Positions 1 through 5,603 of a stretch of 5,603 bases of DNA are shown here, in pieces. The position numbers and the translations under genes are program-made. Below the pieces are notes generated by a model, which had not been told where the DNA came from, did no database searches, and saw only the letters and a program-made list of their open reading frames with translations. Position 1 is the stretch's first letter. Each line of letters begins with the position of its first letter. The stretch comes from an uncultured Saprospiraceae bacterium (lineage in GTDB: Bacteria; Bacteroidota; Bacteroidia; Chitinophagales; Saprospiraceae): positions 1-5,603 of the forward strand of contig CALGLY010000774.1 in NCBI GenBank assembly GCA_937959095.1. Reading direction: 5' to 3'.

Positions 1-448
1 AGGACTTGAGGAACAGGAAAGATATAGCGAAAGTGACTTAGAAAAAGCAATTATTGACAAAATTGAACACTTCCTTTTAGAATTAGGAAAAGGATTTGCT
101 TTTGTAGCAAGGCAAAAAAGAATTTCATTTGAGGAACGTCATTTTTATATTGATTTAGTATTCTACAATCGATTGTTGAGGTGCTTTCTTATAATTGATT
201 TAAAAATTGGTGATTTAAAGCATCAAGATATTGGTCAATTACAAATGTACGTCAATTACTATGACCGAGAAATGAAACTAGAAGAGGAGAATAATACGAT
301 AGGACTTATTTTATGTAAAGAAAAGAGCGACCTATTAGTTGAATATACTTTACCCAAATCTAATAATCAGATTTTTGCAAGTAGATACGAAACAGTCCTG
401 CCAAGCAAAAAAGCATTACAATTTTTATTAAAGGAAAAAGGGGAATAG
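1..448 (+). CDS. DUF1016/YhcG-family PD-(D/E)XK nuclease, C-terminal part (5' end outside window)
   Basis: The frame is open from base 2 to the TAG at 446-448, giving 148 residues; the N-terminus lies off the left edge. What is visible is a PD-(D/E)XK nuclease fold of the YhcG C-terminal type. A helix with 'FLLELGKGFAFVARQKR' (about residues 24-40) leads to 'FYIDLVFYNRLLR' with the first acidic residue (D51). Next comes 'LIIDLKIG' with the D-x-K pair (D66, K68), then 'GQLQMYVNYYDRE' and 'IGLILCKEKSD'. Family members are usually about 330-380 residues, with an N-terminal DUF1016 domain that is missing here only because of the window edge. All expected active-site positions are intact, so the protein is probably an active metal-dependent DNase. 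Its role is not settled: YhcG-like proteins often sit near restriction-modification or other defence genes, but none is visible on this side. The TTG at 173 is an internal codon, since the conserved first catalytic strand lies before it. Confidence 0.88.
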   Translation, partial: GLEEQERYSESDLEKAIIDKIEHFLLELGKGFAFVARQKRISFEERHFYIDLVFYNRLLRCFLIIDLKIGDLKHQDIGQLQMYVNYYDREMKLEEENNTIGLILCKEKSDLLVEYTLPKSNNQIFASRYETVLPSKKALQFLLKEKGE

Positions 449-475
449 AATAACTCCACGCTCCACAATTCAAAA

Positions 476-1270
476 ATGCGATACTTCATACACTTAGGAT
501 TCGACGGAAGCAACTACAGTGGTTGGCAGAAACAAAAGAATACGCTGAACACGGTACAAGAAGTGGTAGAACAAACCCTCTTCCAGCTCTTCAAGAAAGC
601 AGTGACGGTTTACGGTTGCGGGCGTACTGACGCGGGGGGGCATGCCAGTCAATACGTTATTCACATCAATCTAGAGGAAGCTCCAGCATTCGATTTAAAA
701 TTTCGACTGAACAAAAACTTACCTGATAACATCGCCGTTTTTGAAATCATCGAAGTGAATGAAGAACAACATTGTCGGTATGATGCGGTGGCACGCACCT
801 ACGACTATTTCATTCATTGGAAGAAAGACCCCGTACTTATGCGGTACAGTTCCTTCTACGAGGATTTAACCTTAGATTTCGACTTGATGAGAAAAGCGGC
901 GGCACTTATCCTGGAAACAAAAGACTTCAGAGCCTTGTGCAAGCAGCCCGATTTGTACGATAATACCTTGTGTCGAATAACGAAATGTGCCTTGTTCGTT
1001 GATGAGGAACAGGGACGATTGCGTTTCAGCATTACCAGCAATCGCTTTCTACGAGGAATGATTCGGTTTTGCGTTTTCTTCTTATTGAAAGTAGGGACTG
1101 GTCAAATGACTATAGCGGAGTTTCAAGAAATTTTGAAGCAAGAAAAAGAGCTGAAACAAAAACAGCCTGCTTTTCCAAACGGTCTTTTTTTGAGTAGGGT
1201 AGAGTATCCCTTTTTAGAATTGAAGGATTCCCATCATTTAATCAGGATGTTGAAGGGGGGCTTGGAGTAG
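476..1270 (+). CDS. truA: TruA-like tRNA pseudouridine synthase
   Basis: This complete 264-residue protein belongs to the TruA family, which isomerises uridine to pseudouridine in the tRNA anticodon stem-loop (positions 38-40 for canonical TruA). The N-terminal 'FDGSNYSGWQKQ' (residues 9-20) is the usual TruA opening. The catalytic motif is 'GCGRTDAGGHASQ', with nucleophile D52 and neighbouring R50. The active-site tyrosine lies in 'ARTYDYFI' (Y109), and the second-half arginine in 'NRFLRGMIR' (R197). The end, 'PNGLFLSRVEYP', matches the family C-terminus. Length is normal. Two positions are divergent: the catalytic loop reads AGGHA where most members have AGVHA, and 'RFCVFFLLKVG' replaces the common R-x-x-V-G-x-L-L-x-V-G. 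It may therefore be a second, specialised TruA paralogue rather than the main copy. The ATG start puts the conserved N-terminal strand immediately after Met. No Shine-Dalgarno is visible. It lies 27 bases after the nuclease gene and 2 bases before the next gene. Confidence 0.93.
   Translation: MRYFIHLGFDGSNYSGWQKQKNTLNTVQEVVEQTLFQLFKKAVTVYGCGRTDAGGHASQYVIHINLEEAPAFDLKFRLNKNLPDNIAVFEIIEVNEEQHCRYDAVARTYDYFIHWKKDPVLMRYSSFYEDLTLDFDLMRKAAALILETKDFRALCKQPDLYDNTLCRITKCALFVDEEQGRLRFSITSNRFLRGMIRFCVFFLLKVGTGQMTIAEFQEILKQEKELKQKQPAFPNGLFLSRVEYPFLELKDSHHLIRMLKGGLE
1264..1267 (+). promoter_or_regulatory. Possible Shine-Dalgarno (GGAG) for the GTG start at 1273
   Basis: GGAG ends five bases before the GTG at 1273 and lies inside the last codons of truA. 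It supports the GTG over the in-frame ATG at 1321. Bacteroidota seldom depend on Shine-Dalgarno pairing, so the support is weak. The G-rich stretch just upstream (G6 at 1255-1260) shows that such runs also occur by chance here. Confidence 0.3.
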
Positions 1271-1272
1271 TT

Positions 1273-1701
1273 GTGTTCTTTTACAAGAAAGAAAAATATA
1301 TCTTGCAGAAAACTTATGGAATGGAACTAGACTATATAGAAAATATAAATGCTTACGGAGAAAATGTAGTGAGATTATACAACTTTGATAAGAGCGAAAG
1401 CATCAAATTTAGAGATTTAATAAAAGAAGCAATCATAGATAAGCAACAAAAGCTAGACCTATCACAGGTTGATTTTATTAAGCCTCGTAATTGCAATTTA
1501 ATCCTTGGGTTATTTAAAACCGATGAAGGTATCCTCCGTGCTGATGAGAACATCTTCTATTGCGCGCTAACCTTAGAGGGATTTGAAAATATGTTGAAAC
1601 TCTTAGAGCCATTCTGCAAAAAAGAAACGAAAGGGCATCAGTATTTATATGAGATTGATAACCCTACGGACTTTTTGTTTTCCCCTGCTGGAACTTGGTA
1701 A
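1273..1701 (+). CDS. Hypothetical protein, 142 residues, downstream of truA
   Basis: I cannot assign a function. The frame runs from a GTG two bases after the truA stop to a TAA at 1699-1701, and the tight spacing suggests co-transcription with truA. The protein is soluble: it has no signal peptide, no membrane segment and no known catalytic motif. It is rich in Lys, Glu, Asp, Leu and Ile, with mixed helix and strand character. An amphipathic stretch at about residues 44-63 is followed by the 'NLILGLFKTDEG' and 'FYCALTLEGFENMLKLLEPF' segments (about 75-114). It ends in 'YLYEIDNPTDFLFSPAGTW', which looks like a constrained functional tail. I recall hypothetical Bacteroidota proteins with a similar 'FLFSPGGTW'-like ending, so it is probably a lineage-specific conserved protein. 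The in-frame ATG at 1321 (126 residues) is a plausible alternative start; the 16 residues before it are lysine-rich and not clearly conserved. Confidence 0.72.
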   Translation: MFFYKKEKYILQKTYGMELDYIENINAYGENVVRLYNFDKSESIKFRDLIKEAIIDKQQKLDLSQVDFIKPRNCNLILGLFKTDEGILRADENIFYCALTLEGFENMLKLLEPFCKKETKGHQYLYEIDNPTDFLFSPAGTW

Positions 1702-1734
1702 GTATGGATTAGTATAAAAATCCAAACAAGCTCT

Positions 1735-1742
1735 TACTTTTG
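1735..1742 (+). promoter_or_regulatory. Bacteroidota-type -7 promoter element (TACTTTTG) for the transporter gene
   Basis: The eight bases match the Bacteroidota primary-sigma -7 consensus TAnnTTTG exactly and continue as 'CACC'. They lie 43 bases before the ATG at 1786, so a start site near 1748-1752 would give a leader of about 35 bases. The -33 TTTG element is not clear; the nearest resemblance is TTAG at 1709-1712, with 22 bases between it and the -7 box. The location between the end of the small gene and the transporter gene is what one expects for a separate transcription unit. Confidence 0.5.
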
Positions 1743-1785
1743 CACCACTCCATATATCGCACAAAACGAGAAAATAACGGCAAAC

Positions 1786-3948
1786 ATGAAGAAATTTGGC
1801 ACTTTCGGAGGTGTTTTTACTCCTACCTTACTCACTATTCTCGGAGTCATTATGTACCTCCGACTAGGTTGGGTGGTTGGGAATGCAGGCTTGCTTGGTG
1901 CTTGGGCAATTATTCTTCTTTCCTACAGCATTACGTTAGCCACTGCGCTTTCGATGTCTTCCATCACCACCAATATCCGAATAGGTGCAGGAGGAGCGTA
2001 TGCCATTATTTCGCAAGCATTGGGTTTAGAGGTAGGTGGTAGTTTGGGTATTCCTCGATATGTTTCACAAGGACTGGCGGTGACCATGTATATTTTTGGA
2101 TTTAGGGAAGGCTGGTTATCGCTTTTCCCCATGCACCATCCCTTTGCAATAGATATTATAGTCTTCATTATCCTATATGGCATTGCTTATAAAAGTGCGG
2201 ATTTAGCAATCAAAACTCAATTTATCATCATGGGGATTATCTGTTTATCCCTAGTAGCAATTGCCCTATCTGCCTTTACAGGCTCTATGTATATTCCTAC
2301 CGAAGAAGCAGTGCGTTGGGGGACTTTTGAAGGCGTTTCAGGAGGAGCGAGCGAAAAATTTTGGTTAGTATTTGCTGTCTTTTTCCCTGCGTCCACGGGT
2401 ATTATGGCAGGAGCTAATATGTCAGGAGAATTAGAAGACCCACGTAAAAGTATACCAGCAGGGACACTTTGGGCTATTGGAGTCAGTCTGGTGATTTATA
2501 TGGTATTGGCGTATTGGATTAGCCGCACCGCTAGCCAAGACGAGCTATTGAATAATTACAATGTGATGATTGATAAGTCCTTTTTTCCACCAATAGTCAT
2601 TGCAGGAGTTTTGGGAGCTACTTTCTCTTCCGCCTTAGCCTCTATTATCGGTTCATCCAGAATTTTGTATGCTATGGGACAGCATCGGGTATTGCCAAAA
2701 GGCGAGTGGCTGGAGTTTCAGGATAAAGCCGGACAGCCTCGAAATTCGATGATAGTCACAGGCATTTTGATTTTTGTGACGATGCTGCTACGTGATTTGA
2801 ATGCCGTTGCGCCTTTGGTTACCATGTTTTTCTTGATTACGTATGCGATGCTGAACGTAGTCGTTATTGTGGAGCAACAATTGGGCTTAGTTAGCTTTCG
2901 TCCCGTCTTTGTTATTCCGAAATATGTGCCTTGGATTGGTCTTATTGGTAGTCTTGCGGCGATGTTTATTATCAATCCGATAGTAAGTTTGATTTCTTGG
3001 GCCTTGATGTTTTTCGTGTATAGTATTTTGAGTCGCCGTGAGTTGGAAATAAAATTTGAAGATGTGCGAAGTGGGTTGTTTACTTCCTTTGCAGAATGGG
3101 CAGCTAAACGTACCGCAGAATCCGCACACCAAGAAGAACGCTCTTGGAAACCCAATCTACTCGTCCCGATAACTGCTGCTGCAACGGTGCAAGGAGCATT
3201 TTCGATTATCAAAGATATTACCTACCCGAAAGGTTCGGCGGTACTTATGGGAGTGGGTAATGAAGGATCTGAAAAGGAACGTAAAAAATTGGACTACATT
3301 AGCAATTCGTTTAAGCAAGCAGGTGTCTTTTCTTCTACTATCGTAATGAAAACAGCTAAATTTGCTCAAGGAGTGAATTTTGGTAATCAGGCATTATCGG
3401 GCGCATTTTTTCGTCCCAATATTGTCTTTTTAAATATGGTAGAGAAAGAAGCCGCAGTCAACGATTATAATGAAATAATAGAAGAAGCGAAGAACTTAGA
3501 ATTAGGCATTATCCTATATATGCCACACCCACGTGCCATGCTTGGACAACAGCAAAGAATCAATGTTTGGATAAAAAGTCGCAGCCCCGAATGGGATATA
3601 CACGATGGGAAATACAATCCTAATTTAGCCCTTTTATTGGCGTACAAATTAAAGTTAAATTGGAAAGCGGAAATACGATTGATAACGGTTATTGACGATA
3701 AAGAAGACTATATAAGAGCGCGTTATTTTCTACAAACATTGACAGATTTGGCCCGCTTGCCGATTGATGAGCGAATCGTCCTTGTCGGTAATTTTAAAGA
3801 AAAATTACAAGATGCTCCAATGGCAGATATTAATATCTTTAGCTTGTTTATCGACGGCGATTTAGAAAAATATAAACAAATGAGCTTAGATATGAGTACC
3901 ACGTGCTTATTTACTAAGAATTCTGGGTATGAAAATGTGTTTGCTTAG
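1786..3948 (+). CDS. Cation-chloride cotransporter (SLC12/CCC) family membrane transporter with cytosolic C-terminal domain
   Basis: This complete 720-residue protein of the APC superfamily is close to the Na-K-Cl and K-Cl cotransporters. About 12 membrane segments fill residues 9-415. TM1 contains 'LTILGVIMYLRLGWVVG'; the TM2-3 region contains 'GAGGAYAIISQALGLEVGG' and 'MYIFGFREG'. TM6 reads 'FFPASTGIMAGANMSGE', TM8 reads 'ATFSSALASIIGSSR', and TM11-12 cover about 380-415. By comparison with NKCC1, the K+-site Tyr (Y102), Pro (P201) and Thr (T204) are present, as are the Na+-site Ala and Ser pair (A278, S281, S282). The TM1 triplet is Thr-Ile-Leu (17-19) instead of Asn-Ile-Trp. Residues from about 425 form the soluble CCC C-terminal domain, seen in 'WKPNLLV' (454-460), 'FFRPNIVFLN' (541-550) and 'INVWIK' through 'NPNLALLLAYKL' (592-622). 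Inferred role: electroneutral salt cotransport at the inner membrane. Automatic pipelines may call it 'amino acid permease', which the CCC tail argues against. It has its own likely promoter. Confidence 0.9.
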   Translation: MKKFGTFGGVFTPTLLTILGVIMYLRLGWVVGNAGLLGAWAIILLSYSITLATALSMSSITTNIRIGAGGAYAIISQALGLEVGGSLGIPRYVSQGLAVTMYIFGFREGWLSLFPMHHPFAIDIIVFIILYGIAYKSADLAIKTQFIIMGIICLSLVAIALSAFTGSMYIPTEEAVRWGTFEGVSGGASEKFWLVFAVFFPASTGIMAGANMSGELEDPRKSIPAGTLWAIGVSLVIYMVLAYWISRTASQDELLNNYNVMIDKSFFPPIVIAGVLGATFSSALASIIGSSRILYAMGQHRVLPKGEWLEFQDKAGQPRNSMIVTGILIFVTMLLRDLNAVAPLVTMFFLITYAMLNVVVIVEQQLGLVSFRPVFVIPKYVPWIGLIGSLAAMFIINPIVSLISWALMFFVYSILSRRELEIKFEDVRSGLFTSFAEWAAKRTAESAHQEERSWKPNLLVPITAAATVQGAFSIIKDITYPKGSAVLMGVGNEGSEKERKKLDYISNSFKQAGVFSSTIVMKTAKFAQGVNFGNQALSGAFFRPNIVFLNMVEKEAAVNDYNEIIEEAKNLELGIILYMPHPRAMLGQQQRINVWIKSRSPEWDIHDGKYNPNLALLLAYKLKLNWKAEIRLITVIDDKEDYIRARYFLQTLTDLARLPIDERIVLVGNFKEKLQDAPMADINIFSLFIDGDLEKYKQMSLDMSTTCLFTKNSGYENVFA

Positions 3949-3988
3949 GACTTTGTAAATTATTTAGGTTTAAATCTATAGTAATGTT

Positions 3989-4065
3989 TTTTGAATGCAG
4001 AGACGCGGAGGCGCAAAGAAATAGTAAAAAAAATACTCCGCGCCTCTGCGTCTCCGCGTTCAAAA
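3989..4065. repeat. Imperfect 30-bp inverted repeat (GC-rich hairpin) between convergent genes
   Basis: The left arm (3989-4018) and right arm (4036-4065) match at 25 of 30 positions when one is reverse-complemented. Two of the five differences become G-U pairs in plus-strand RNA, giving 27 of 30 pairs around a 17-base A-rich loop (4019-4035). The core is 'GAGACGCGGAGGCGC', far richer in G+C than the surroundings. It lies about 40 bases after the transporter stop and about 65 bases after the protease stop, so both transcripts would run into it. Neither strand has a U-run directly after the stem, so it is not a textbook intrinsic terminator. The wording resembles dispersed 'cgcagagacgcagaggcgc' repeats that I recall from several bacterial phyla, including Bacteroidota and cyanobacteria. 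Confidence 0.85.
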
Positions 4066-4098
4066 GATAAATAAACTTACTTTGTTTAAGAAGGATTT

Positions 4099-4124
4099 TT
4101 TACGCTCTACCTTTACGCTCTACC
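4099..4124. repeat. Perfect 13-bp tandem duplication
   Basis: TTTACGCTCTACC occurs twice head to tail (4099-4111 and 4112-4124), starting 34 bases beyond the inverted repeat and ending 6 bases from the protease stop codon. It is non-coding. It may be a slippage product or a paired site; nothing in the sequence decides which. An 8-bp inverted pair, GAAGGATT at 4090-4097 and AATCCTTC at 4132-4139, brackets it. The right half of that pair is formed by the last protease codons. Confidence 0.75.
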
Positions 4125-4129
4125 GTATT

Positions 4130-5603
4130 TTAATCCTTCACAAACCGCATCACGACTTGCTGTTCATGTTGGATTAATTCCACAAAATAAACCCCAGCCG
4201 CCAAGTCTTCTATCGAAAGTCCAAAGCGACTACGCTCTTGGCAACAAGGCAAAACAGCATCTTGGATAACTAACCGACCTATCGAATCATAAACCCGAAT
4301 TTGTACTTCCTCAAAACCAACCGCTTCATAAGAGATAGTAGCACGATTCGCCACAGGGTTTGGCGAAATAGAGTAGACTGCCAATTCCTTTCCAGCTACA
4401 GGATTGCAATACGCCTGCAACTCCAGCATACTATTATATACATTCAATCGTCCGCTTGTCGCATTCAGTCCATTTAGATTGGGGAGTATTTCCACGCCAT
4501 TTAATATCGCACGGCGTACTAAATTTGCGGTTTCGGCGGGTGCAGTTAACGCATCACTCGCTAGTTTCTCGCAAGGCATACTATATAATAAGGCTATCGC
4601 GCCTGCCACATGAGGCGTGGCAGCAGATGCACCACCAAAATTAGGGTTATAATTATCATTAGTCGTTGTCGCGAAAATATCTATCCCTGGTGCTGCCAAG
4701 TCTACGCTTTCTTGCCCAAACGCCCCATTGCTAGCTCGTTCTTCAAATACATCCGTATTCATCACCGAAATCAGGAATTCACTAGGGCAGCCACTAGGCG
4801 TATCTCCAACTTCATCAATATTAATAGGGTCATTCTTTGCCGCCGCTGCCGTGAGTACACCAACTTCGCCCAATTTTTCATAAATAGCGTTCCATATTCC
4901 ACCTGCTTCACAAGGAATGCTTTCATCCAATCCCCAAGAAGCATTTGTCACTACTATGAATGCGCCTTCTTTGCCATTGCTTTCATTATATCGTTTTCGC
5001 ATTTCATAGATATAACTATAGGCTTCAAAAATGTCATTGATCCCATTAGTTCTATCCGTTCGATATTGTAAAAACAGCAAATCAACATCCCAGTTCACGC
5101 CTGTGCCACCAATGCCATTATCACCTTGTTGCCCAATAATGCCTGATACTGATGTTCCATGCGAATCTCTATCAAAGGTATTTCTACCTCTGAAATTCCA
5201 GCCATGCACATCATCTATGTAGCCATTATTATCATCATCTATGCCATTCTCCGTTATTTCATGTGGATTTACCCAACTATTTTCCTTTAAATCTTCATGT
5301 CCTATTTCAAAACCTGCCTCTAATATTGCTACCACTATTCGATCTCCATTTGCTGTTGTGCCACCTGTCGTTATGTCCCAAATCTTTGCTGCCTCTATTT
5401 TTTCCAATGCCCATTGCTGCTCAAAGTTCGGGTCATCAGGTATCGTATAGCGCGATTCTATAGCTTGTGGTTCGATCACTTGCTTCACTAAAGGATGCTT
5501 TTCTACTAAAGATGTACTCGTTTTTGATAGCACTTGAAAGCGATGCAAATTGATCGCTCCGAAAAGCGTCTTCTCAAATTCTATATCTAGCGAATGTGCC
5601 TTT
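4130..5603 (-). CDS. Secreted S8 (subtilisin-like) serine protease with T9SS sorting domain (N-terminus outside window)
   Basis: The minus-strand frame stays open from the TAA at 4130-4132 to the right edge. I number residues from a TTG at 5548, but at least 18 further codons lie upstream in frame, and they read as propeptide ('FGAINLHRFQVLS'), so the real start and signal peptide are off-window. After the propeptide, the mature enzyme probably begins near 'PDDPNFEQQWALEKI' (37-51). The first catalytic block reads 'VVAILEAGFEIGHEDL', with E77 where family members have Asp. An acidic, probably Ca2+-binding loop follows, 'NGIDDDNNGYIDD' (101-113). The catalytic His is H130 in 'SHGTSVSGIIG', the oxyanion Asn is N239 in 'AAAAKND', and the nucleophile is S308 in 'GGASAATPHVAG'. 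Residues about 391-472 are a T9SS type A sorting domain, from 'ISPNPVANRATISY' to 'AGVYFVEL', which directs export across the outer membrane and is normally cleaved. Likely role: extracellular or cell-surface proteolysis. The Asp-to-Glu change leaves activity uncertain. Confidence 0.9.
   Translation of the reverse strand, partial: KAHSLDIEFEKTLFGAINLHRFQVLSKTSTSLVEKHPLVKQVIEPQAIESRYTIPDDPNFEQQWALEKIEAAKIWDITTGGTTANGDRIVVAILEAGFEIGHEDLKENSWVNPHEITENGIDDDNNGYIDDVHGWNFRGRNTFDRDSHGTSVSGIIGQQGDNGIGGTGVNWDVDLLFLQYRTDRTNGINDIFEAYSYIYEMRKRYNESNGKEGAFIVVTNASWGLDESIPCEAGGIWNAIYEKLGEVGVLTAAAAKNDPINIDEVGDTPSGCPSEFLISVMNTDVFEERASNGAFGQESVDLAAPGIDIFATTTNDNYNPNFGGASAATPHVAGAIALLYSMPCEKLASDALTAPAETANLVRRAILNGVEILPNLNGLNATSGRLNVYNSMLELQAYCNPVAGKELAVYSISPNPVANRATISYEAVGFEEVQIRVYDSIGRLVIQDAVLPCCQERSRFGLSIEDLAAGVYFVELIQHEQQVVMRFVKD

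Noticed and set aside
1255..1260. G6 run near the end of truA considered as a frameshift that might fuse truA with the next gene
   Set aside because: The TruA C-terminus ('FLSRVEYP' and the tail) is already complete and of normal family length in the annotated frame, so no fusion is needed.
1705..1724. 6-bp stem TGGATT/AATCCA with an 8-base loop just after the small gene's stop, considered as a terminator
   Set aside because: The stem is short and AT-rich and is not followed by a U-run. A chance pairing is as likely in this composition.
1740..2042. 100-codon plus-strand frame overlapping the start of the transporter
   Set aside because: The translation is His/Cys/Tyr/Arg-rich and out of frame with the transporter, whose TM1-TM3 residues match the CCC family throughout this stretch.
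2718..3212. 164-codon minus-strand frame inside the transporter gene
   Set aside because: It lies opposite TM9-TM12 and the start of the C-terminal domain. Its Ile/Thr/Asn/Arg composition is typical of a shadow frame, and there is no start context or domain.
3949..3988. Spacer between the transporter stop and the inverted repeat, checked for a small gene or RNA
   Set aside because: It is AT-rich with no reading frame or recognisable structure.
4404..5463. Several plus-strand open frames of 60-153 codons opposite the protease gene
   Set aside because: They are antisense shadows of the protease. Their translations are Ser/Ile/Cys/Arg-rich with no domain, while the minus frame carries clear subtilase blocks and a sorting domain.

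Overview
The window reads as chromosomal DNA from a member of the Bacteroidota. Three signs support this. The minus-strand protease ends in a type IX secretion (T9SS) type A sorting domain. A TAnnTTTG promoter element of the Bacteroidota kind lies 43 bases upstream of the transporter start. Genes are AT-leaning and mostly lack Shine-Dalgarno sequences. The protease architecture recalls Saprospiria-like or related marine/environmental lineages, but that placement is inference.

Layout: four plus-strand genes are followed by one convergent minus-strand gene. (1) The 3' part of a DUF1016/YhcG-type PD-(D/E)XK nuclease gene enters from the left edge and stops at 448. (2) A complete truA-like tRNA pseudouridine synthase gene lies at 476-1270. 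(3) An unrecognised 142-residue protein follows two bases later (1273-1701), probably co-transcribed with truA. (4) After an 84-base gap holding a good Bacteroidota -7 element comes a complete 720-residue cation-chloride-cotransporter (SLC12/CCC) homologue (1786-3948) with its cytosolic C-terminal domain. (5) A 181-base convergent spacer carries a conspicuous 30-bp imperfect inverted repeat and a 13-bp tandem duplication. (6) A secreted subtilisin-like protease gene on the minus strand (4130 to the right edge) has an open 5' end.

The genes do not form one pathway. truA and the small gene look like a housekeeping pair. The transporter appears to have its own promoter. The nuclease fragment is the edge of an unseen locus, and the protease is an independent secreted enzyme. 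I see no convincing new multi-gene system. The most notable points are a Glu where the subtilase catalytic Asp should be, a bacterial CCC that keeps the Na+-site serines but has Thr-Ile-Leu instead of Asn-Ile-Trp in TM1, a divergent TruA, and the GC-rich hairpin between the convergent genes.
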